A model generated the notes under the pieces. That model saw nothing but the letters and a program-made list of their open reading frames with translations. It was not told the origin of the DNA and searched no databases. Below are positions 25,620-33,427 of a stretch of 39,548 nt of DNA, one piece after another; within the stretch, counting starts at the first letter, position 1, and every line of letters begins with the position of its first letter. Source of the DNA: CAMCHP01 sp036835325 (GTDB lineage: Bacteria; Bacteroidota; Bacteroidia; Flavobacteriales_D; Sanyastnellaceae); contig DAITMF010000032.1 of the NCBI GenBank assembly GCA_036835325.1, forward strand, positions 1 through 39,548. The letters run 5' to 3'. Both the position numbers and the translations under genes were made by a program.

Positions 25620-28600
25620 ATGCGTCCCCTCTCGCTCTCCCTCTTGGTCATCGCAGTGTGTTGCCTTGTGGCCACTGCACACGCGCAACTGTTCAATCAC
25701 GAACAGAGTTTCAACGCGTCTGCCGTAAACGGCCAACCGGGATTTGACCGGGAAGGTCGCTTGTTGTTACCCGCGGCAAGCGCACTCTTAACCCCTGATG
25801 CACAAGGCACCAAGCCCGTCAGCGACCTGCAACACGGATTTTCAGGCAAGACCTTGGTGGCTTCCAACCGCAAAGGAAGCCTCGCCATTTACAGCGTGAC
25901 AGACGGCCGCATTGCCCTTTTTCAAGCCGACAAAAACAAGGTCTACCAACGGCTTGACATCGCAAGCCAATTAGTCAATGCCGTTTCGCTCGCCATCGAC
26001 GAAGAGGGCTACCTCTACCTCGCCGATGCCAAAAAACGCCGCGTAGTGGTGATCGATGCCGACGGCCGTTACACCGGCTGGGTGTCAAACGACGAAGCCA
26101 AACTCGACGGCATTGTGGCCATCGCCGTAAACGCCGCCAAAGAACTGCACATCCTTGATAAAGCCGCGCAAGTGCATGTTTTTCATCCCTCCGGAAAAAA
26201 ACTGCGCTCGCACCTGCAGATCACCAAAGCCGCCGGCGTGTCACTAACGGCCCCGAACGCTTTGGTCGCGCTGCCCGATGGCGGCTTCGCCGTTGCCGAC
26301 AGCAAAACCTGCAGCATTGTGTTTTTTGACGCTTACGGACGAAAAACCGGGGTTTTGGGCAGCAAAGGCAGCGGCAATCCCGGCACCTTTCAACGGCTCG
26401 ATGCCATAGCACTTTCGCATGAAGACATTCCCGCGCTGGCCGTGTATGACGGTATTTCCCAGCGCGCACAGGTGTTTCGCGCCGATCGCGGCATCGGCGT
26501 GGTAGAGGCCGAAAACAACCGTCCGCGCATTCATCCTGCCGATGCACCGCCCCGACCCGTGCGGTGCCTCGCCACCACTGCCGACGGAGCGCAGTTCTTC
26601 ATCCCCGCCGATGAGCCAAGTGCCCTCGTTGCGCTTGAAGCGAACGGACGTGTGCGCTTTACCCTTGCAAGTGTTTTCAAAGACGCTGTGGCCATTACAA
26701 CTGACGCATCCGGCTTTGTGTACATCGCTGACGCCAAAGCCAAACGCATTGAAGTGTACAGCACCGAAGGCGCGAAAATCAGGCACTTCGGCGACGAAGG
26801 CAAGTACAGGCTCAAGCAGCCATCCGGCGTAGCCGTGCAAAAAAACGGAATGGTCATCGTTTGCGACGGAGGCACGGGCGCGCTCAGCGCTTGGGCTTCC
26901 GCCGGGGTTTTTGAGCGTGAACTTGTTGCCGCGGCCAAAGCCGGATGGAAGAAACCCACCCGCATCGCCGTTGACTCAAAAGACCAGATTTACGTCCTCG
27001 ATGCCGGCACCCAATCGGTGTTTCGCACCGGCAGCAACGGCCATCCGGTGGCCTTGCAGCGCATTGCACTGCGCAGTGAAAAGCCCGGCAAGCAAGGTGT
27101 GGCCGTTGATTTTGCCGTTGACCGATTTGATCAAATTCACCTGTTCAACGGCAGCACAGGGCAATGGGAAGTGTTTGCCTGGGATGCCATCGAACCGGAA
27201 TTGCTCTTCCGCTACGGCCGCAGTGCCGACTGGTTGCCCGGAGGTGTCGCCGTGGAGCGCATCGCCATGAATCATGAATTGTTTCGCCTGTATTTAAGCT
27301 CTGAAAGCAAGCGCATCAGTTCGGCCAGCGATTTCGTGGTGAAGCCACCAACGCCGTCTGACGAATTCAATTTCGCCATCAACGACGGGCAACTTGTTGT
27401 GAGCTTCAACACCCTCGAAGCCGGATTTATTACCGGTTACGGACTTCTAACGGAGGGCAAGCGGGGCGATACCCTTGCCTTCACCACCAACGGCAACAGC
27501 TTTACGCTTCCGCGCATTGGCTTGGCCGGCGAAGTTGCACCGCGCTACAAGCTTGTGAGCATGAGCCGCAACGCACTTTCTGACCCCAACGCCGGTTTCA
27601 CTGACCACTTCAGCTACGCCGAAGCCTTGCTCGAAGGCGGCCGTTTCGATGAAGCCCTGCCCGCTTACCAAAGCGCGGTTGACCGCATGGGCCGCTCGAA
27701 GATCTTCCGCAATTACATGGCCTTGCGCTTGGCTGCTCAAGGTGAAGCCCTCGCTTTGCGCGGCGATGTGAGCCGTGCCATGCCATACCTGCGCTTGGCG
27801 CACCGCACTGCACCCGACGAGCCCCAAGTGATTTCGGCCTACCGCGTTGGGTATTCATCGTACTTTAGAGAATTGCTTGGCCGCGAAGATGTGAACAGCA
27901 TCTTGGTCGAATCGCGCCGCTTGATGGGGTCAACTGTGTTGAAGCCGATTGTGCTTGAATCGCTTGATTCACTAAGCACTGAACTCGACCGGGAGCGCGG
28001 TGAACGCTCGCTCACCCGCGCCGTGCTGCTGCGCCGAAAAATGGTCGAGTGGGCGCCCGAGCACGCGAATTACCGCATCGCTTTGGGCAGTTCACTGCGC
28101 AACCTCTACGAATGGAAAAACCGCGCCGGGGCCAGTTTGGCTGAACTTGAAAGCTTGCTCGGAGAAGCCGAACGCTTCATCACGCAAGGCATCGAAGAGC
28201 TGCGTAACCAACGCCAACCGGTGCTTCAGCCCGAGCTCATGCTCGTTGACCTGCTCTTGCTACAAGCCCGGTACGGCGAAGCCGAAGCACTCGTGCGCTC
28301 ACTGCTCACCGAGCATTCGGGTTCAGGAAGCACCGCCGTGACCGCATTGAAACTCAAGCTTTGCGAAGCGTATAAAGGGAAAGGATTGTTTTCGCCTGCG
28401 GCGGATGAGTACCGTCGCCTTGCCGAAAGCTACCCCTCGGAGCGAAAGTACCGAGAACTGCTCGGCCGTGCCTTGGCTGACGCCGGCGACTACGAAGAAG
28501 CGCGCCAGGTCTTCGAAAAACTCCTCATCGAGCGCCGCGGCGATGCCGGATACACCGCAGAGATTGGCCGCATTGAGCTCTTGCGCGAAAACTACATTGA

Positions 28601-30536
28601 AGCCGCCTACCAACTTGACCGCGCACTTAAGTTGGATGCCGGCAACACAACCTTGCACGGTTTGCTCGCCGAAGCGCTTGACCGATCATCAAACAGCGGC
28701 GATGCCTTGGTGCAGTACGCCGCAGCCATTCGCCACGAAGACCAGCAGCTCGAATTGTACCGCAAGCGCTTGGCCGACATCCGCAAGCTCAATGAAAGCC
28801 GCACACGGCTGACCCAACACCTCGAAGCTGTTGCGCGCTTGCAAACCGTAATGGGCAAATCAGAACTGGCCATTCAGCCCTTGCAGCGGCTTGTTTCATT
28901 GCACCCGAACACTGCGCGCTACCACTACGACTATGGAAATGCCTGCATGGCCACCGGAAGGGTGTACGACGCAGAGAAAGCCTTCTACACCGCCACCCGT
29001 TTAGAAGCAGGCAACCGCACCTACGCTGCCGCACACGAACAGTCGTTGAAAGAGCGCACCCGACTGGCCTCAAAGCTTGATCCGCTCACCTTCGCCGAAG
29101 TGAAGATGAACGAAGTGTTCCCATCGCTCTACCGCAACTATGCCGATCCATCACGGCTCCCGATCGGCGAAGTGGTCATCGCCAACAATACCGACGGCAT
29201 TATTGACCTTGAAGCACTCACCGTGCGAATTCCCGACTTGAACGTTGAGACGCGCGTCCCCGTAGCCAACCTCGTGGGCTACGCCAACACAGTAATTAAA
29301 CTGAATGCTGTATTGCCTGAGGCTGTGTTGGCCAACCGGCAATCAAAGACCTTGCCGGTCACCATTAGCGGCACCTACACCCAAGGAGGTCGTAAACTGA
29401 CCCTCACCCGCACCGAGAACATTACCCTGCATCCCGGAAACGCCATTCATTGGGGCGACAAGCGGCGCTTGGCCTCGTTTGTTTCAACCGGTGTTGACGA
29501 GCTGATAGCGTTCAATACATCCATCCAAAACACCTTTCAGAACAGCGACGCCGGCAACATCAACGGTGCGATTGTACAAACGCTGCAAACCTACACCGCA
29601 CTCAGTGCATTGCCTCTGTCGTATCAACCCGACCCACAGTTCAACTATGCGGTGTTAAGCGCAGGCAATGGCAGCCTCGACTACGTGCAGTACCCCATTG
29701 AAACCCTCGTTAAACGTCGGGGTGATTGCGATGATTTTGTGGTTGTCTTTGCCGGATTGCTGGAGAATGCCGGCATTCAAACGGCGTACATTGACGTGCC
29801 GGGCCACGTGTTTTTGGCCGTGAATACTCTATTGGCTCCGCATGAGCTTGCTGCTGCCGGCTTATCGCCGCGCGACGTGATCATTGATGGCAACGAAGTA
29901 TGGATTCCCATTGAAACCACCTTGGCCGGCGAAGTCGGCTTTATGACAGCATGGGAACAAGGCTTGAAACGTTACAACAGCGAATTGCAACGCGGCGTGT
30001 ACCCTGAGCTCGTGCGCATGTCAGACGCCCGCAGTGCGTATGCTCCTGCAAATTTTGTGCCGGATGGTTGCGAAGTCCCCGCTCAGTTTGCACCATCGGC
30101 CAGCGGCGCGTACGAACGCGAGCTCGACCAACTGCGCACACGTTTGCGCCGCGAAGTGACCTTGAGCATTGAAGGACGCTACCAACGCGAACCCGGAAAC
30201 GTGTTTGTGAAAAACAAGTACGCCGTTCTTTTGGCCCGCGAAGGCAACCTCGCCCGCGCCGAAGGCGTGCTGCTTGAAGCCCTCGACCTTTCACCCAACA
30301 ACGCAGTGGTGCTCAATAACCTCGGCAATGTGGCGCGCTTGCAGGGAAAACCGGAGCAGGCCATCGATTATTATCAAAAGGCTTTTGCGATAGACAATAA
30401 CGACGCAGAAATTTGCGTTAATTTACATACCACCTTCTCCAATCTGGGAGATCGATTGCGTGCTGAAGAATGGTTGGAAAAGGCCTGCGAAATCGAACCA
30501 ACACTAAAAACGCGATATGGTAAGCTCTCTCATTAA
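25620..30536 (+). CDS. Large exported NHL-propeller/TPR/transglutaminase-like/TPR protein
   Basis: A 1638-residue protein, unusual in layout. A signal peptide (MRPLSLSLLVIAVCCLVATAHAQ) precedes an NHL-type beta-propeller (about 60-540, repeats such as GYLYLADAKKRRVVVIDADGR). A small beta domain follows, then a long TPR region (about 660-1160), a beta domain, and a transglutaminase-like module. The module contains RRGDCDDF (Cys1370), PGHVFLAV (His1396) and NEVWIPIETT, so a catalytic Cys-His-Glu/Asp set is plausible. More TPRs close the protein (about 1520-1638). ATG 25620 is preferred over an adjacent GTG. It is a probable periplasmic scaffold or enzyme. The gene overlaps the following fecR-like gene by 20 bases. 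Confidence 0.85.
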   Translation: MRPLSLSLLVIAVCCLVATAHAQLFNHEQSFNASAVNGQPGFDREGRLLLPAASALLTPDAQGTKPVSDLQHGFSGKTLVASNRKGSLAIYSVTDGRIALFQADKNKVYQRLDIASQLVNAVSLAIDEEGYLYLADAKKRRVVVIDADGRYTGWVSNDEAKLDGIVAIAVNAAKELHILDKAAQVHVFHPSGKKLRSHLQITKAAGVSLTAPNALVALPDGGFAVADSKTCSIVFFDAYGRKTGVLGSKGSGNPGTFQRLDAIALSHEDIPALAVYDGISQRAQVFRADRGIGVVEAENNRPRIHPADAPPRPVRCLATTADGAQFFIPADEPSALVALEANGRVRFTLASVFKDAVAITTDASGFVYIADAKAKRIEVYSTEGAKIRHFGDEGKYRLKQPSGVAVQKNGMVIVCDGGTGALSAWASAGVFERELVAAAKAGWKKPTRIAVDSKDQIYVLDAGTQSVFRTGSNGHPVALQRIALRSEKPGKQGVAVDFAVDRFDQIHLFNGSTGQWEVFAWDAIEPELLFRYGRSADWLPGGVAVERIAMNHELFRLYLSSESKRISSASDFVVKPPTPSDEFNFAINDGQLVVSFNTLEAGFITGYGLLTEGKRGDTLAFTTNGNSFTLPRIGLAGEVAPRYKLVSMSRNALSDPNAGFTDHFSYAEALLEGGRFDEALPAYQSAVDRMGRSKIFRNYMALRLAAQGEALALRGDVSRAMPYLRLAHRTAPDEPQVISAYRVGYSSYFRELLGREDVNSILVESRRLMGSTVLKPIVLESLDSLSTELDRERGERSLTRAVLLRRKMVEWAPEHANYRIALGSSLRNLYEWKNRAGASLAELESLLGEAERFITQGIEELRNQRQPVLQPELMLVDLLLLQARYGEAEALVRSLLTEHSGSGSTAVTALKLKLCEAYKGKGLFSPAADEYRRLAESYPSERKYRELLGRALADAGDYEEARQVFEKLLIERRGDAGYTAEIGRIELLRENYIEAAYQLDRALKLDAGNTTLHGLLAEALDRSSNSGDALVQYAAAIRHEDQQLELYRKRLADIRKLNESRTRLTQHLEAVARLQTVMGKSELAIQPLQRLVSLHPNTARYHYDYGNACMATGRVYDAEKAFYTATRLEAGNRTYAAAHEQSLKERTRLASKLDPLTFAEVKMNEVFPSLYRNYADPSRLPIGEVVIANNTDGIIDLEALTVRIPDLNVETRVPVANLVGYANTVIKLNAVLPEAVLANRQSKTLPVTISGTYTQGGRKLTLTRTENITLHPGNAIHWGDKRRLASFVSTGVDELIAFNTSIQNTFQNSDAGNINGAIVQTLQTYTALSALPLSYQPDPQFNYAVLSAGNGSLDYVQYPIETLVKRRGDCDDFVVVFAGLLENAGIQTAYIDVPGHVFLAVNTLLAPHELAAAGLSPRDVIIDGNEVWIPIETTLAGEVGFMTAWEQGLKRYNSELQRGVYPELVRMSDARSAYAPANFVPDGCEVPAQFAPSASGAYERELDQLRTRLRREVTLSIEGRYQREPGNVFVKNKYAVLLAREGNLARAEGVLLEALDLSPNNAVVLNNLGNVARLQGKPEQAIDYYQKAFAIDNNDAEICVNLHTTFSNLGDRLRAEEWLEKACEIEPTLKTRYGKLSH
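28389..28407 (+). repeat. T-run/hairpin/GATG repeat copy
   Basis: TTTT, CGCC-TGC-GGCG, GATG, within the TPR coding region. Confidence 0.4.
29518..29530 (-). repeat. TTTT/GGATGGATG repeat copy
   Basis: On the minus strand TTTT is followed directly by GGATGGATG (29526-29518). It is read in a different frame and on the opposite strand from the host gene. Confidence 0.45.
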
Positions 30537-31239
30537 CCGCCCGTTTGGGGTTTTGCTGGCATTCTGCTTCAGCATCGTAATCACACTTTCATTTGCACAA
30601 GTAACCGGCGCCTCCGTTGGCAAAATCATTTACCTTGAAGGCAAGGTAGAGGTTTCGAACGATGACGCTTGGATGCCCGTTAAAATGAACCACCAACTGC
30701 TTGCGACCCAAAGCATTCGCACACCCGGAAACGGCATGGCAGAAATTCAGTGGGCCTCAGGCACCAAAACCGTTGTCGGTCAGAACTCGATGCTCAACGT
30801 GGGCGAGCTGGCCAAAGGCCAATCGGCCGATAAAAAGACCGCCGCAACCGGCTCGCTGACCAGCTTCAAGCTCATGTTCAACGAATCTACCGCATCGGTG
30901 CGCAAAGAAGAAGGGGGCATCCGCCGCAACAAAGCCGTGATTGATGAAACCACCAACAGCGACGGTATCTATTGGAAACAAGAACGCGAAATCAGCTTCG
31001 AAGAAGCCGCTGAGTTCTACACCAACGAAGACTACACCCGAGCCATTTCGGCGTTCCATGCCTTCTTGCAGCAAAAACCCGAACACGAAAAAGTACCGAT
31101 GGCGTGGGTAGCCTTGGCACACGCTTACTTGGAGGTGAACAACGCACCGAAAGCGCGTCAACTCCTGGAGGCGTTTCTTGACCAGTACCCTGAGCATGCT
31201 TTAAGCGCCGACGTACGAACAACCCTCGCACAATTCTGA
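30517..31239 (+). CDS. FecR-domain protein with C-terminal TPRs, exported
   Basis: A 240-residue protein. A hydrophobic signal segment (GVLLAFCFSIVITLSFAQ) is followed by a FecR-type beta domain (about 35-110: GKIIYLEGKVEV, LLATQSIRTPGNGMAEIQWASGTKTVVG). A linker and a TPR-like helical region follow (about 160-240). It lacks the cytoplasmic anti-sigma N-terminus of classical FecR, so it is likely a periplasmic ligand or protein-binding module, not a sigma regulator. The start overlaps the large TPR gene by 20 bases and the stop is 7 bases before the cyclase gene, so the three are almost certainly one operon. Confidence 0.85.
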   Translation: MVSSLINRPFGVLLAFCFSIVITLSFAQVTGASVGKIIYLEGKVEVSNDDAWMPVKMNHQLLATQSIRTPGNGMAEIQWASGTKTVVGQNSMLNVGELAKGQSADKKTAATGSLTSFKLMFNESTASVRKEEGGIRRNKAVIDETTNSDGIYWKQEREISFEEAAEFYTNEDYTRAISAFHAFLQQKPEHEKVPMAWVALAHAYLEVNNAPKARQLLEAFLDQYPEHALSADVRTTLAQF

Positions 31240-31246
31240 TGCGCTG

Positions 31247-33427
31247 ATGCCGCGCGGTGTGAGGAGGTTTGTGCGATGGGTGCTGCGCAGTGTTGTACTG
31301 GGTTTGGTTTGTTGGGCCTCGGCTGAAGCCGCGGTATACCTGTCAAACCGATTGGCGAAGCCGCCTTTGCGCGGATTTGAAAACCAACTCACCGACCTTG
31401 CCTTTCAAACCCGCACGCTCAACCCCGCGTTTACCGACCTCACCCCTGACGATGTGGTGATCATCGACATCGACGATGCCAGCATCGCCGAATTGGGCCG
31501 ACCGCAGCAGTGGCCACGGCTCTATGATGCGCGCGCCATCGCCCACGTCGCAGCGGGCAATCCGTTCGCCATCGGCATTGACTACCTCTACACCGAGGCC
31601 GATAGCCTGCTTCCGGTGTACGGAGAGCTGCTTAACCGAAGTGGGTTCTCAAGAGCCGACTCCATTTTGAGTGCGATGCGCACCGATGATTCATTGGCCA
31701 TCGCCATCCGAAGTGCCGGCAATGTGTACCTCGCTTTGTTCGACAACGAAACGGGCAGCGGCAACAGTGGTTATGCACACCTACGTCGCCTATCCGCCGA
31801 AGGCGAAACCCTAAAAAACGCCCCGATTCTCAATGACCCGGTGCTGCCGCACACGCCATTTGCAGCGGCCGCTCGTGCCAACGGCACCATTGCCATGCCG
31901 AGCGAAAACGACGGCACGGTGCGCTACTACCAACTCGTTTCGCAAGCGGGCGACGGTTTTGTGGCCAACTTTCCATTTTACATGGTGACCGATGCCTTCG
32001 GTTTCACCGATGAAGAGCTCAGCGTGGGCAGCGACGGCATTTACGCCCTCGACAAATTGCTCGTACCGCTGCGCGCCGATGGCAGCTTTCGCATCAACTG
32101 GGGCGGCGCTGAGAACAGCATACGCTACATTTCGTTTTATAAAGTGGTGCAAAGACTTGTGCCGCCCGAGTTTTTCGAAAACAAATTTGTTTTCTTCGGC
32201 ACGAGCGCATCGGGCATGCAAGACCTGAAAACGGTGCCGCCGCGTTTTGACAAAATGCCCGGGGTGGAGGTGCACGTGCACGCATTTCTCACCCTCGTAA
32301 ACCGCGCTTGGCTCGATGAAATCGACCACCGCGAAGCGCGTTTGGGACTCATTATCGCCGCCATTGTGCTGGCCGGCTTGATGCTGGTTCTTCGTCCGCT
32401 CGGAGGATTTCTCGCCGCCATTGTACTCATTGGAGCCGAACTCTTTGGCTTCGTGCTTTATGCAATGCCGGTGAAGATGACGGTGTTTCCGATTGTCACG
32501 TTGATGATTATCACGCTGTTGGCGCACATTTTCTCGGCGCTTTACATCTACTTCGTGCGCGAGCGCAACGTGCGCAAACTGCGCAACGCCTTCGCGGCGT
32601 ATGTCCCGCGTGAAGTCGTCAAGAAAATCGCCGCCGAAACCCGCCAGGTGCAGCTGGGCGGTCAGCGCATGGAACTCGCCGTGCTGTTCAGTGACATCCG
32701 CGGATTTACCTCTTATTCGGAAGGCTTGGAGCCCGAGGCCGTTGTTGCCTTTTTGAACGACTACCTCAGCCGCATGACCGAGGTGATTTTCACCCACAAA
32801 GGCACCATCGACAAGTTCATTGGCGATGCTGTGATGGCCATTTTTGGCGCTCCGCTGCGGCTGAAAAACAGCTCGGCCAATGCTTGCGACGCCGCCCTCG
32901 GCATGCTCGACGCCTTGAACGCCCTTAATGAAGAGCTCACGAAGGCCGGCAAGCAGCGCGTTGAGATTGGCATCGGCATCAACACCGGCGACATGACCGT
33001 GGGCAACATCGGCTCGCGGCAGCGCTTCAGTTACACGGTGATCGGCGACGCCGTGAACGTCGCCGCGCGTTTGGAGTCGCTTACGAAGTTTTTCGGACAG
33101 TCGATTTTGGTATCGGAAGAGACTGCGCGGCAGGCAGGGCTTGACCGTTACCGTTTCCGCTTGATGGGGCCCGTGCGCTTGCAAGGCCGCAGCGGTGCTA
33201 CGCGCGTGTATGCCTTGTTACCCGGAAGCGCTGCACAGCGCGTTGATAGTGCAGCGTGGGAGGCCGCTCTGGAAGCCCTCGAAGGACACCGTTTCACCGA
33301 AGCGCGCGAACGCCTCGAAGCGTTTCTTGCGGTCAATCCCGATGACATCCCTGCGCAGCAGAACCTTGCACGCTGCACCGAAAGCATCACCGCCGGAGAG
33401 ACGGTGGTGTTTACTCCATCGAAGTAA
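31247..33427 (+). CDS. CHASE2-domain class III adenylate/guanylate cyclase
   Basis: A 726-residue membrane protein that should make cAMP or cGMP in response to an extracytoplasmic signal. The N-terminal helix (about 8-32) leads to a periplasmic CHASE2 sensor domain (about 45-340, with DDVVIIDIDDASIAELG). Three membrane helices (about 360-440) precede the cyclase domain (about 475-645). Metal-binding Asp483 (LFSDIRGFT) and Asp527 (KFIGDAVMAIFG) are present, as is the transition-state segment YTVIGDAVNVAARLE. The Lys in DKFIGD favours adenylate over guanylate specificity (inference). The tail has one TPR-like repeat. It is the last gene of the four-gene signalling block and overlaps the convergent membrane protein by 17 bases. 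Confidence 0.93.
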   Translation: MPRGVRRFVRWVLRSVVLGLVCWASAEAAVYLSNRLAKPPLRGFENQLTDLAFQTRTLNPAFTDLTPDDVVIIDIDDASIAELGRPQQWPRLYDARAIAHVAAGNPFAIGIDYLYTEADSLLPVYGELLNRSGFSRADSILSAMRTDDSLAIAIRSAGNVYLALFDNETGSGNSGYAHLRRLSAEGETLKNAPILNDPVLPHTPFAAAARANGTIAMPSENDGTVRYYQLVSQAGDGFVANFPFYMVTDAFGFTDEELSVGSDGIYALDKLLVPLRADGSFRINWGGAENSIRYISFYKVVQRLVPPEFFENKFVFFGTSASGMQDLKTVPPRFDKMPGVEVHVHAFLTLVNRAWLDEIDHREARLGLIIAAIVLAGLMLVLRPLGGFLAAIVLIGAELFGFVLYAMPVKMTVFPIVTLMIITLLAHIFSALYIYFVRERNVRKLRNAFAAYVPREVVKKIAAETRQVQLGGQRMELAVLFSDIRGFTSYSEGLEPEAVVAFLNDYLSRMTEVIFTHKGTIDKFIGDAVMAIFGAPLRLKNSSANACDAALGMLDALNALNEELTKAGKQRVEIGIGINTGDMTVGNIGSRQRFSYTVIGDAVNVAARLESLTKFFGQSILVSEETARQAGLDRYRFRLMGPVRLQGRSGATRVYALLPGSAAQRVDSAAWEAALEALEGHRFTEARERLEAFLAVNPDDIPAQQNLARCTESITAGETVVFTPSK

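Noticed and set aside
31811..33184. 457-residue open frame on the minus strand inside the CHASE2 cyclase
   Set aside because: It is fully antisense to a well-supported cyclase with all motifs, is unusually rich in His, and shows no recognisable domain.
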